Shown: piece by piece, positions 26,403-34,759 of the stretch
Layout of the letters: each line of letters starts with the position of its first letter
Numbering within the stretch: position 1 is the first letter of the stretch
DNA from: JBFMAI01 sp040755725
GTDB lineage: Bacteria > Planctomycetota > Phycisphaerae > UBA1845 > Fen-1342
DNA: 64,000 nucleotides
Reading direction: 5' to 3'
NCBI GenBank assembly: GCA_040755725.1
Contig: JBFMAI010000023.1
Span: forward strand, 248,001 to 312,000
Notes under the pieces: model-generated
Databases searched by the model: none
What the model saw: the letters and a program-made list of their open reading frames with translations, nothing else
Told to the model about the DNA's origin: nothing
Made by a program: the position numbers and the translations under genes

Positions 26403-27956
26403 CTACTGCCACTCAATCGTGCTGGGCGGCTTGCTGGAGATGTCGTACGCCACGCGGTTCACGCCCGCGACTTCGTTGATGATCCGGTTGCTGACCGTGG
26501 CCAACACGCCGTAGTCGATGTGGACCCAGTCGGCGGTCATGAAGTCCTTGGATTCGACGAGGCGGACGACGATCAGGTTCTGCCCCTCGTATGAGCGGCC
26601 GTCGCCCATCACCCCCACGCTGGCCACCGGCACGAGCACCGCGAAGCCCTGCGCGACCTTGCGATACCACCCGGCCGCCGTCAGCTCCTCCAGCAGAATC
26701 TCGTCCGCCGAGCGCAGCACCTCCAGCCGCTCGGGCGTGACGGCGCCGGCGATGCGCACGGCCAGCCCCGGCCCGGGGAACGGGTGCCGCCAGACGAGGT
26801 TCTCCGGCAGGCCGAGCGCCTCGCCGACGAGCCGCACCTCGTCCTTGAAGAGCTGCCGCAGCGGTTCGATCAGCTCGAAGCCGAGCTCCGCGGGCAGGCC
26901 ACCGACGTTGTGGTGCGACTTGATGACGGCGGCGTGGCCGGTGGGGCCGTGGCCGGATTCAATCACGTCCGGGTAGATCGTCCCCTGGGCCAGGAAGCGG
27001 GCCCCTTCGATCCGGCGGGCTTCGTCGCGGAACACCTCGATGAACTCGTGGCCGATGAGACGCCGCTTCTCCTGCGGATCGATGACCCCGGCCAGCTTGT
27101 CGAGGAACCGCCGGCGGGCATCGACCACGTGGAGCTCCATGCCGAAGTGGCCACGAAACGTCAGTTCCACCAGTTCGGCTTCCCGCCGCCGGCACAGCCC
27201 GTTGTCCACGAAGATGTTGACCAGACGGTCGCCGATGGCCCGGTGGACCAGGGCCGCGGTGACGCTGCTGTCCACCCCGCCCGACAGCCCGCAGATCACC
27301 CGCTCGTTCGGCCCGACGCGGTGGCGGACCTCCTCGACGGCCGCCTCGATCACGTTCTGCACACGCCATTCGCCCCGGCACCCGCACAAGTCGTACACGA
27401 AGTTGCGGATCATCAACTCGCCGTTGGGCGTGTGCGTGACCTCCGGGTGAAACTGCACGCCCCACACCGGCCGTGAGCGGTGCCGGACCGCGGCGACCGG
27501 GCAGTTGTCGGTCTCGGCCAGCGGCTCGAAGCATTCGGGCACCGCGCGGACCACGTCGCCGTGGCTCATCCAGACGGTGATTTCGCGCGGCACATGGGCC
27601 AGGACGCCCTCCGGACGGTGAACGCGGACGCGGACGCGCCCGAACTCGCGGGCCTGGCCGGGTGTGACCGCGCCGCCCAGGAGCTGGCACGCCAACTGCA
27701 TCCCGTAGCAAATACCGAGCACCGGCACCCCCAGGTCGAAGATCGCCGGGTCGCAGCGCGGGGCGCCCGCCGCGTACACGCTCGCCGGCCCGCCGGACAG
27801 GATGATGCCGCGGACCCCCAATTCCTTCAGCCGGGCCGGCGGGGTCTGCGGGGCCAACAGCTCGCTGTAGACGTGGTTCTCGCGGACGCGGCGGGCAATC
27901 AGTTGCGAATACTGGCTGCCGAAATCGAGGATGGCGATGATCTCACGGGGATGCAT
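26403..27956 (-). CDS. guaA: GMP synthase (glutamine-hydrolysing) GuaA
   Basis: A 517-residue enzyme converting XMP to GMP with glutamine and ATP. The class I amidotransferase domain (about 8-200) has catalytic C83 in GICYGMQLACQLLGG and the His-Glu pair in VQFHPEVTHT. The ATP-pyrophosphatase domain has the PP-loop LSGGVDSSV, and the C-terminal dimerisation domain ends with KPPSTIEW. The ATG at 27956 gives the normal N-terminus (REIIAILDFGSQYSQLIARR). The frame continues upstream without coding character. It converges with nadB and diverges from a small lipoprotein gene. Confidence 0.96.
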   Translation of the reverse strand: MHPREIIAILDFGSQYSQLIARRVRENHVYSELLAPQTPPARLKELGVRGIILSGGPASVYAAGAPRCDPAIFDLGVPVLGICYGMQLACQLLGGAVTPGQAREFGRVRVRVHRPEGVLAHVPREITVWMSHGDVVRAVPECFEPLAETDNCPVAAVRHRSRPVWGVQFHPEVTHTPNGELMIRNFVYDLCGCRGEWRVQNVIEAAVEEVRHRVGPNERVICGLSGGVDSSVTAALVHRAIGDRLVNIFVDNGLCRRREAELVELTFRGHFGMELHVVDARRRFLDKLAGVIDPQEKRRLIGHEFIEVFRDEARRIEGARFLAQGTIYPDVIESGHGPTGHAAVIKSHHNVGGLPAELGFELIEPLRQLFKDEVRLVGEALGLPENLVWRHPFPGPGLAVRIAGAVTPERLEVLRSADEILLEELTAAGWYRKVAQGFAVLVPVASVGVMGDGRSYEGQNLIVVRLVESKDFMTADWVHIDYGVLATVSNRIINEVAGVNRVAYDISSKPPSTIEWQ

Positions 27957-28163
27957 GGCGCTTCGATACCACGCCGGCGGTACACGGTCAATGCGAGAAC
28001 GCCACCCGTCCGCCAACGCGGCCCACGGCGAATCGGACGCCGCGTCCTCCACGCGGCCCGGCCAGCGCGAGGCCCCGGAGCGGCCCGCTCCCGCGCGGCG
28101 TCTGGCCGGACGCCCGGCGACCCGGTACGATGACCGGGTGACGCGGCCTCGAAGGAGCAGACC

Positions 28164-28385
28164 ATGCACCGATGGTGGCGATGGGTGGTCGCGGCGGGCG
28201 GCGTGACCCTCTTCCTGGGGGGTTGCGATCCGACGCTGAGGACGACGGTCGAGAACGGCATCATTAACGTCTCCACGAGCGTATTCGGGGCCATCCTGCG
28301 CGCCCTGATCGAGCTCGGCCAGGAGGCCCAGAGCGGCACCACCGCGCGGGCCATCATCGACGTGGCCGAACACCTCGTGGCTTGA
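28164..28385 (+). CDS. Small putative lipoprotein (73 aa)
   Basis: A 73-residue protein with AAGGAG six bases before the ATG. The start MHRWWRWVVAAGGVTLFLGGC is a lipoprotein signal, with the lipobox L-G-G-C placing the lipidated Cys at residue 21. The remaining 52 residues are Val/Thr-rich and then helical, with no recognisable domain. It lies divergent to guaA and about 120 bases upstream of valS. No function can be assigned. Confidence 0.68.
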   Translation: MHRWWRWVVAAGGVTLFLGGCDPTLRTTVENGIINVSTSVFGAILRALIELGQEAQSGTTARAIIDVAEHLVA

Positions 28386-28507
28386 CTACCTACCCGGGTC
28401 GTGGGACAAAGCGGATCAGTCCGGGTCCCGCGCGCCGCCCCGGCGCCGCGCGGCGACACAGCCTTTTCGTGGGGCCCGGCCCGCTGACGCTGCGTCCAGG
28501 AGCCTTC

Positions 28508-31500
28508 ATGAGCAACGGTGGCAGTTACGATCCCCACGCGGTCGAGCCCGAGATATATCGCTTCTGGGAACAGGGCGGCTACTTTCACGCTACGCCGAAC
28601 CCGGCCAAGCCGCCGTACGTCATCGACATCCCGCTGCCGAACGTCACAGGGGCGCTGCACCTGGGCCACGCGCTCAACAACACGCTTCAGGACATCCTGA
28701 TTCGCCGGGCACGGATGCGCGGCTTCGAGACCCTGTGGATGCCCGGCACCGACCACGCCGGCATCGCCACCCAGGCCGTCGTCGAGAAGCGGTTGAAGGA
28801 AGAGCAGAACCTTACCCGGCACGAGCTCGGCCGCGAGGGGCTGGTGCGGAAGATTTGGGAATGGAAGGAGGAGTACGGCAGCCGCATCCTCCAGCAGCTT
28901 CGACGGATGGGTTGCTCGTGCGACTGGGAGCGGACGCGGTTCACGCTGGACGAGGTCTGTGCCCGGGCGGTGTACGAGGTCTTCTTCCAGTGGTTCAAGG
29001 CGGGGCTGATCTACCGCGGCTTGCGGCTGGTGAACTGGGACGCGCACCTTCAGACCGCCGTCGCGGATGACGAGATCATCCACGAGACGGTGAAAGGGCA
29101 TCTGTGGCACTATCGCTACCCGATTCTTCCCGACGAGCCCGCGGAACCTTCCACCGTCCTGGCGCGGGCCGTCGCGCCCGAGGCGAAGCCCGGCGTCGAT
29201 TACCTCGTCATCGCCACCACGCGGCCGGAGACGATGCTGGGCGATACAGCGGTCGCGGTGCATCCCGACGACCCGCGCTACAAGCACCTGGTCGGGCGGC
29301 ACTGCCTGCTGCCGCTGATGAACCGGCCGATCCCGATCATCGCCGACGCGGAGCTCGTCAATCCCGAGTTCGGCACCGGCTGCGTGAAGGTCACGCCGGC
29401 GCACGACCCGAACGACTACGCGTTCTCACAGCGGCACTCGGAGGCCCGGCCGATCAACATCCTGACGCCGGACGGGAAGATCAACGAAAACGGCGGCCCG
29501 TACGCGGGCCTGGACCGCTACGCGGCCCGGACGAAGGTGGTCGCGGACCTGGAAGCGCTGGGGCTGATGGAGAAGGTCGAGGACTACGAAACGGAGATCG
29601 GTCACAGCGACCGCAGCAAGACGCCGATCGAGCCGATGCTCAGCGAGCAGTGGTTCGTGAAGATGGGGGACCTGGCCGAGACGGCGATGGAAGCGGTCCG
29701 CGACGGCCGCGTGCGGTTCTTCCCGGAGCGCTACGCCAAGACGTACCTCGACTGGCTGGGCGAGAAACGCGACTGGTGCATCAGCCGGCAGCTCTGGTGG
29801 GGGCACCGGATTCCGGTGTGGCATGCGCGGCTTCGCGTGCGTGACGCTGAGCGACGAGCCGCGGGGCAACGCGTAAGTGATTGGCCGCAGCGCTTGGTTG
29901 CAGACTTCCGAACCGCACTTGAAAGGTATGGGGCTGCGGCGGGGTGCGCGAGCGATTTTTGGGTCGAAATGGCCGCCGACGATCCGAGTGCGTGCTTCGT
30001 CTGTGCCCGGAGCGAGAAGGCAAGACAAGAACTGGCGGGGATTGAATCGCGGGTCCATCGAGCAAGGAACGTTGGCTTGTTTGGCAACGATCCGCCCCGC
30101 GCCGTCGAAATCGCGATTGGCGACCCGCGACACGGTCCCGACCAGGCAGTACGCGGGCTGCTCTTGCAGTTCGAGCAAGACCCCGACGTCCTCGACACCT
30201 GGTTCAGCTCCGCGTTGTGGCCGTTCAGCACGCTGGGCTGGCCGCACGAAGAGGGGGCAAGGGGTCAAGGGGTCAAGAGGTCAAGTGATGGCGCACCCTC
30301 GGCCCCTCGGCCCTTGGGCCCCTCGGCCCCCTCCCCCGCCGACCTGGACTACTTCTACCCCACCACCGTCCTCGTCACCGCCCGCGAGATCATCACGCTC
30401 TGGGTCGCCCGCATGGTGCTGACCGGGCTGCACTTCACCGGCCGCGTGCCGTTCTCGCACGTCTACATCCACCCCAACATCCAGGACGGCCAGGGCCGCC
30501 GGATGAGCAAATCGCTCGGCAACGGCGTCGATCCGCTGGACATCATCGAGCTGTACGGCACCGACGCCCTGCGCTTCACCATGGCCCAGATGGCCACCGA
30601 GACGCAGGACGCCCGGATGCCGGTCAAGCGGACCAAGCTCCCCGACGGCCGCGAGATCAACACCTCCGACCGCTTCGAGCCCGCCCGCAACTTCTGCAAT
30701 AAGCTCTGGCAGGCCGCGACGGGGTTCATCCTCCCGAACCTCACCGTGGCGGCCGACGGCCCGTCGGCCGATCCGAGCCGCGACCGTGAGGGCGCGGTGC
30801 GCACGCCGGACTCGGAGGTCCGGCGCTCCGCGCATGGGGGTACGCCGTCGCCAGACACCGAGGTCCGGCGCCACATGGATGCGCGGCCGCTGCGGGCCGA
30901 GAACCTCGCGATCGAGGACCGGTGGATTCTCTCGCGGCTGGGCGCGTGCATCCGTGAGGCGGACCGCTGCTTCGAGCGCTACCAGATCAGCGACGTGGCG
31001 GACACGCTGCGGACGTTCTTCTGGGGCGACTTCTGCGACTGGTACCTGGAGCTGGTCAAGCCGCGGCTGTACGACTCCGCGGACTCTCAGGGGGCGCGCG
31101 CCTCGGACTCCCCTCCCTCCCAGGGAGGGGTTGGGGGAGGGTCAGGGTTCGCGCCAGCCGATGGCGGCCACCCCCCTGTAGTCCTCCCTGAGAGGGGGGA
31201 CTGCGACAGTGCCGCCGTGGCGCGCCAGGTGCTCGCGTGGGTGCTCGACCAGTCGCTCCGGCTGCTGCACCCCCTGATGCCGTTCGTCACTGAGGCGCTG
31301 TGGAAGAAGCTCGGCGAAGCGGCCCCGCGGCGCGGGCTCACTGAGACTCGTGACGCCGAACCCGCCCTCATCGCCGCCGCCTGGCCGGACGCGGCGACGT
31401 ACACGCGCGACGCGGCCGTCGAACGCGAGATGGCCGCGCTTCAGGACGTGATCCGGGCGTTGCGCGACACGCTGGCCCGCATCAACACCAGCCGCGCCGC

Positions 31501-31918
31501 GGCCAAGACGCCGGCCATCGGCAAGCTCCCGCACGCGATCATCCGCGCCGACAACGAGACCGCCGCCGGCCTGCGGCGGCAGCGTACCGTGCTCCTGCGG
31601 CTGGGCCGCTGCGAACGCCTGGAGATCGGGGCCGATGTTGCCAAGCCGGCGGAGTCGGCCACGCAGGTCCTCGCCGGCGGCGTCGAGGTGTACGTTCCGC
31701 TGGCGGGGTTGATGGACCTCGCCACGGAGCGCCAGCGGCTCCAGAAAGAGCGCGACACGCTACGCGGCCACATCGAGCGGCTGACGGGCAAGCTGGCGAA
31801 CGAGGACTTCGTCGCGCGGGCCCCGGCGGCGGTCGTGGAGCAGGAACGCGCCCGCCTGGCCGAGATGCGCGCGCGGTACACGACGCTGGAACGCAACCTG
31901 GCCGACCTGGATGATTGA
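28508..31918 (+). CDS. valS: Valyl-tRNA synthetase with several in-frame repeat insertions
   Basis: A class I aminoacyl-tRNA synthetase of 1136 residues charging tRNA-Val. The HIGH motif is PNVTGALHLGHAL, the KMSKS motif is GRRMSKSLGNG, and the editing domain has TTRPETMLGDTAVAV. The C-terminal coiled coil is present. Bacterial ValRS usually has about 880-950 residues, and the extra length lies in discrete inserts: about 440-551 in place of a short zinc-like segment; about 582-610 from a tandem repeat array; about 755-795 from a 25-nt repeat family; and about 866-900 from a composite palindromic repeat (SPPSQGGVGGGSG...). All keep the frame. The ATG at 28508 follows AGGAG by five bases. Confidence 0.95.
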   Translation: MSNGGSYDPHAVEPEIYRFWEQGGYFHATPNPAKPPYVIDIPLPNVTGALHLGHALNNTLQDILIRRARMRGFETLWMPGTDHAGIATQAVVEKRLKEEQNLTRHELGREGLVRKIWEWKEEYGSRILQQLRRMGCSCDWERTRFTLDEVCARAVYEVFFQWFKAGLIYRGLRLVNWDAHLQTAVADDEIIHETVKGHLWHYRYPILPDEPAEPSTVLARAVAPEAKPGVDYLVIATTRPETMLGDTAVAVHPDDPRYKHLVGRHCLLPLMNRPIPIIADAELVNPEFGTGCVKVTPAHDPNDYAFSQRHSEARPINILTPDGKINENGGPYAGLDRYAARTKVVADLEALGLMEKVEDYETEIGHSDRSKTPIEPMLSEQWFVKMGDLAETAMEAVRDGRVRFFPERYAKTYLDWLGEKRDWCISRQLWWGHRIPVWHARLRVRDAERRAAGQRVSDWPQRLVADFRTALERYGAAAGCASDFWVEMAADDPSACFVCARSEKARQELAGIESRVHRARNVGLFGNDPPRAVEIAIGDPRHGPDQAVRGLLLQFEQDPDVLDTWFSSALWPFSTLGWPHEEGARGQGVKRSSDGAPSAPRPLGPSAPSPADLDYFYPTTVLVTAREIITLWVARMVLTGLHFTGRVPFSHVYIHPNIQDGQGRRMSKSLGNGVDPLDIIELYGTDALRFTMAQMATETQDARMPVKRTKLPDGREINTSDRFEPARNFCNKLWQAATGFILPNLTVAADGPSADPSRDREGAVRTPDSEVRRSAHGGTPSPDTEVRRHMDARPLRAENLAIEDRWILSRLGACIREADRCFERYQISDVADTLRTFFWGDFCDWYLELVKPRLYDSADSQGARASDSPPSQGGVGGGSGFAPADGGHPPVVLPERGDCDSAAVARQVLAWVLDQSLRLLHPLMPFVTEALWKKLGEAAPRRGLTETRDAEPALIAAAWPDAATYTRDAAVEREMAALQDVIRALRDTLARINTSRAAAKTPAIGKLPHAIIRADNETAAGLRRQRTVLLRLGRCERLEIGADVAKPAESATQVLAGGVEVYVPLAGLMDLATERQRLQKERDTLRGHIERLTGKLANEDFVARAPAAVVEQERARLAEMRARYTTLERNLADLDD
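30252..30337. repeat. Short tandem repeats with inverted partner inside valS
   Basis: A run of GGGGTCAA-like 8-mers (30254-30285) is followed by a run of CGGCCCCT-like 8-mers (30296-30337) that is approximately its reverse complement. The block translates as low-complexity residues (GQGVKRSSDG...APRPLGPSAPSP) between two conserved parts of ValRS. Confidence 0.7.
30803..30827 (+). repeat. 25-nt dispersed repeat inside valS
   Basis: ACGCCGGACTCGGAGGTCCG followed by GCGCT. It matches the reverse complement of 61252-61276 inside the cyclase gene at 23 of 25 positions, the two differences being C/T transitions. A further, diverged copy may follow at about 30841-30873. Confidence 0.75.
31111..31200. 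repeat. Composite palindromic repeat inside valS (family 1 plus partner unit)
   Basis: 31111-31143 is the reverse complement of the family 1 unit. A 27-base spacer follows, and then a partner unit (31171-31200) of the form CCCCCCTGTAGTCC...GAGGGGGGA. The same order, orientation and reading frame occur in the cyclase gene, where the encoded residues share the pattern DS-P-QG-VGGGS...PPVV-P-RGD. Confidence 0.8.
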
Positions 31919-32067
31919 GCGTTCGCCGGGCATCGGCGTGCCGTGGCGCAAGCGTCGCCGCGCGGGTTCCCGTGGCTGGACAGCCCGGGGCCCCCTTTCC
32001 CGGCCTCGTGAGACGGGTCTCCGGCCCGCCGGCTACCGATCAGGGGTCGGTCCCCCAGGTAGCCTTG

Positions 32068-33507
32068 TCAGGTGCTCCGGGCCGGCGTGCGGCCCGGCGC
32101 GTCGCCGATGCCGCCGTCGATCAAGCTGGCCAGATCATCCACGCAACGCTGCAACGTGTCGGCCTGCGTGTCCAGTCCGGCGGCGACCTGAGCAGCGCGC
32201 TGGGCGCTGCCGGCGGTGTCTTGCGTGTCCTGGCTGATTCCGCTCACCGCCGTGTTGATCTGGGCCACTCCCTGCTCCTGCTCGCGGCTGGCAGTGGCAA
32301 TCTCATCGACCAGGCCGGTGACCGTGCGGTTGTGTTCGGCCACGGTGCCCAGCAGGCTGCGTACCTCTCCTACCAGGGCCACGCCATCGCGGGCCCCCGT
32401 CACGGAGGCTTCAATCAGGGTACACGTATCGCGGGCGGCCTCGGCCGAGCGACGCGCCAAGTTGCGGACTTCCTCGGCCACCACGGCGAAGCCCTTGCCC
32501 GCTTCTCCGGCCCGGGCGGCTTCGACTGCCGCGTTCAGGGCCAGCAGGTTGGTCTGAAACGCGATCTCGTCGATGACCTTGATGATCCGGGCCGTATCGG
32601 CGGCCCGTTTTTCGATCTCGGCGATGGCCATCGCCATGTGCTCCATCGCCGTGGTGCCACGGGCGACGGCGTCGCGTGCCTGGGTGGATGCGCTCTTGGC
32701 GAGGGTGGCGCGCTGGGCGCTGGTGCTGGTGACCCCCGTGATTTGCTCGAGCGCGGCGCTGGTCTCCTCGAGGCCGGCCGCCTGCCGGTTGGCGGCATCC
32801 GCCTCAACCTGACTGGTCTCTGCGATGGTGTGGGCGGCATCGCCCAGCGAGGTCGCGCAGGTGCGCAAAACTCCGGCGACGGCGCGCAGCCGCCGCAGCA
32901 CATGCCAACGGAATACGCCGAGGACCACAGCCCCGGCCGCCATCGTGCCGGCAACAATGGCCAGAGCCGTCCAACGCGTGCGCTGCGTGGCCGCGTGATG
33001 GGCAGCGGCGACGGCCTGCAACTCCTGGTCGATGTGGCCCCGGGCCTCCTGGAGTTGCCGGAGCACCTGGTCGTACTGCGGCGTCAGCTCTGCTATGTAG
33101 GTGTATTGGGCCGTCGCGGTGTCGCCCTTGAGATAGTCCGCGAAAATGTCGTCGGCGGTCTGGCACCAGGCGGCGAAGGGGGCCTGCACCGAGGCGGTAG
33201 CCGAGTGTCGAGTCAACAACGTGTCGACCCGCTCGCGTTCGTCCTTCAGTCCCGCCAACAGCTTTTCCAGGGCATCCGGGTCGCGTTCGCGCAGACTGAC
33301 CATCACCCCGTTCTGCAACCGCGAAAGCCCCTCCAGCAGCTCGTACGACGTCGTCAGAGCGCTGGTCGCAGCCCCCTGCATCTCGGTGGCCCGGTTGGCC
33401 AATTGCCCCAGCGTCCAGTGGTAGAACGACACAGCGGCCGCCGCCACCACACACAGAGCGCCCAGGAGCAGGCGCAACTGTCCCGATATTCCTGCAAACG
33501 CGCGCAC
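32068..33507 (-). CDS. Methyl-accepting chemotaxis protein
   Basis: A 479-residue transmembrane chemoreceptor. Transmembrane helix 1 is about residues 12-32, a helical periplasmic domain of four-helix-bundle type fills 33-175, and helix 2 is about 182-202. The cytoplasmic signalling domain has the highly conserved hairpin tip DEIAFQTNLLALNAAVEAAR followed by AGEAGKGFAVVAEEVRNLA. No HAMP consensus is obvious and there is no C-terminal CheR/CheB-tethering pentapeptide. It lies 117 bases downstream of a gene for a periplasmic Cache-like protein on the same strand, and converges with valS. Its adaptation enzyme could be the CheB near the window start. Confidence 0.92.
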   Translation of the reverse strand: MRAFAGISGQLRLLLGALCVVAAAAVSFYHWTLGQLANRATEMQGAATSALTTSYELLEGLSRLQNGVMVSLRERDPDALEKLLAGLKDERERVDTLLTRHSATASVQAPFAAWCQTADDIFADYLKGDTATAQYTYIAELTPQYDQVLRQLQEARGHIDQELQAVAAAHHAATQRTRWTALAIVAGTMAAGAVVLGVFRWHVLRRLRAVAGVLRTCATSLGDAAHTIAETSQVEADAANRQAAGLEETSAALEQITGVTSTSAQRATLAKSASTQARDAVARGTTAMEHMAMAIAEIEKRAADTARIIKVIDEIAFQTNLLALNAAVEAARAGEAGKGFAVVAEEVRNLARRSAEAARDTCTLIEASVTGARDGVALVGEVRSLLGTVAEHNRTVTGLVDEIATASREQEQGVAQINTAVSGISQDTQDTAGSAQRAAQVAAGLDTQADTLQRCVDDLASLIDGGIGDAPGRTPARST

Positions 33508-33624
33508 GGCGGCGCCTCCATTCTGTCGGGGACCGTTCCCGGTCGTGATTGAGAATCGCCGTCACGCCGCCGCAGCGTTCGCCGCCCGGCTCGACGACGC
33601 TGCGCTTCGCCCCCCCTGCGCCGG

Positions 33625-34182
33625 CTAGGCGTCCTTCTTCATCTTGGTGTAGTTCAGGCCGACGACCAGCGAGCCGATAGGCTTGTCCCCATCGAGGACC
33701 GGCACGGCGACCTGGACGCTGAGGACGCCGGTGGACTCGTCGACCTCCACCGGTCCCTGCCACGTCTTGTTCTTCATCGGGTTTTCATGTTTGGCTTTTC
33801 CGGCGTGGCACCAGCTCGTGGTCTTAGCCAGGAAGGCTACCTTGCGGCCGGAGGCGTCGGATAAGAACGCCTCGGTCACATACGCATCCTTCTTCTTGCT
33901 GAGCAGTTCGGCCACGGCATTCTTGCTGAGCGACTTGACGAACTCGTCCGTGAGCGTCAGGCCCTTCCATTTCTCTTCCGTCATTGCGTTCACGGCGGCC
34001 GGGGGCGCGGCGTTCTGCTGCTTCGTCGCCTCCACGACGACCTTCTCCGCGGCCCACTGCTGGATCTCCTTGACCTTCGCGTCGATGCGCTCCTGCACCT
34101 TCTTGTCGATTTCCTCGGCCAGGGTGAGGGCGGCGCTACTCGCCAGAACGAGCAGGGCGCTGAACAATACGGTTCTTCTCAT
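33625..34182 (-). CDS. Exported single Cache/PDC-like sensor protein
   Basis: A 185-residue exported protein. It has a signal peptide (MRRTVLFSALLVLASSAALTLA), a helical region rich in Lys/Glu (EIDKKVQERIDAKVKEIQQWA), then an alpha/beta part typical of PDC/Cache ligand-binding domains: YVTEAFLSDASGRKVAFLA, WQGPVEVDESTGVLSVQVAVPVLD and GSLVVGLNYTKM. Cache domains are usually part of the receptor; this one is free and sits just upstream of the MCP gene, so it may present a ligand to that receptor in the periplasm. GAGGT precedes the ATG. The link to the MCP is inference. Confidence 0.78.
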   Translation of the reverse strand: MRRTVLFSALLVLASSAALTLAEEIDKKVQERIDAKVKEIQQWAAEKVVVEATKQQNAAPPAAVNAMTEEKWKGLTLTDEFVKSLSKNAVAELLSKKKDAYVTEAFLSDASGRKVAFLAKTTSWCHAGKAKHENPMKNKTWQGPVEVDESTGVLSVQVAVPVLDGDKPIGSLVVGLNYTKMKKDA

Positions 34183-34611
34183 GGTGCTTACCTCGCCTCG
34201 AAGTGTCCATGAACTCTACGAGTATCAAATATCGTGTCGTTCGGACGCTCTAGTGACTTCAGTACGATCTCGAGTTCTTCTGTTTATCAGGCCCACGTCG
34301 CCAAGCTCGGCAAGCGTAGCAGGGCGTGCGGACCGCCACCGCCTGGCCTGTTTGCTGTCCGCATGCAGCTTCGCCCGTCAGGGACGCGTTACGGGGTACG
34401 GTGGGGCCGGCGCTCGGTGGCGGGCATGTTCTTAGGGGGCGGATCAAGGGGCCGTACCCGTCTCGGCGGGCCAATAACTTGCAACGCTTGCCACAACCCC
34501 GCACGCGAGGGCGGTGCCGGGCGGCCCGCCGCTCGCGTGCCCGGACCTGTTGGCAGCTACTACGCCGTCGGTCGCCGGCTTCCGCGGGAGCGACGAGGCG
34601 GAAAGATTGCG

Positions 34612-34641
34612 TTGCGGCGGAGGGTGGCCAGGGTCTATAAT
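34612..34641 (+). promoter_or_regulatory. Promoter of the first M28 peptidase gene
   Basis: TTGCGG (34612-34617), an 18-base spacer and a perfect TATAAT (34636-34641), giving a leader of roughly 110 bases. Confidence 0.6.
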
Positions 34642-34744
34642 GCGCGCGGAGGTCGGAAAGCGGCCTGCATCGGCCGGGGTTTGCCCGGTCCCGTCGTTGC
34701 GCTGGCGAGTGATGCGACACCACGTCCCTGCTCAAAAAGGACAT

Positions 34745-34751
34745 TTGGAGG
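34745..34751 (+). promoter_or_regulatory. Ribosome binding site deciding a GTG start
   Basis: TTGGAGG ends eight bases before GTG 34760; upstream in-frame starts have no such site. Confidence 0.7.
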
Positions 34752-34759
34752 CCCAAGCC

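Larger units (their letters stand above)
34183..34759. other. Divergent intergenic region upstream of the M28 peptidases
   Basis: About 580 bases between divergent genes. It contains the promoter at 34612-34641 for the peptidase gene. AT-rich sequence just upstream of the Cache protein gene (34215-34280) may hold its promoter, but I see no convincing -35/-10 pair. No gene is supported in between. Confidence 0.55.

Noticed and set aside
30252..30337. A CRISPR-like array
   Set aside because: The units are 8-mers without unique spacers, so it is a simple tandem repeat. No CRISPR array or cas gene was found in the window.
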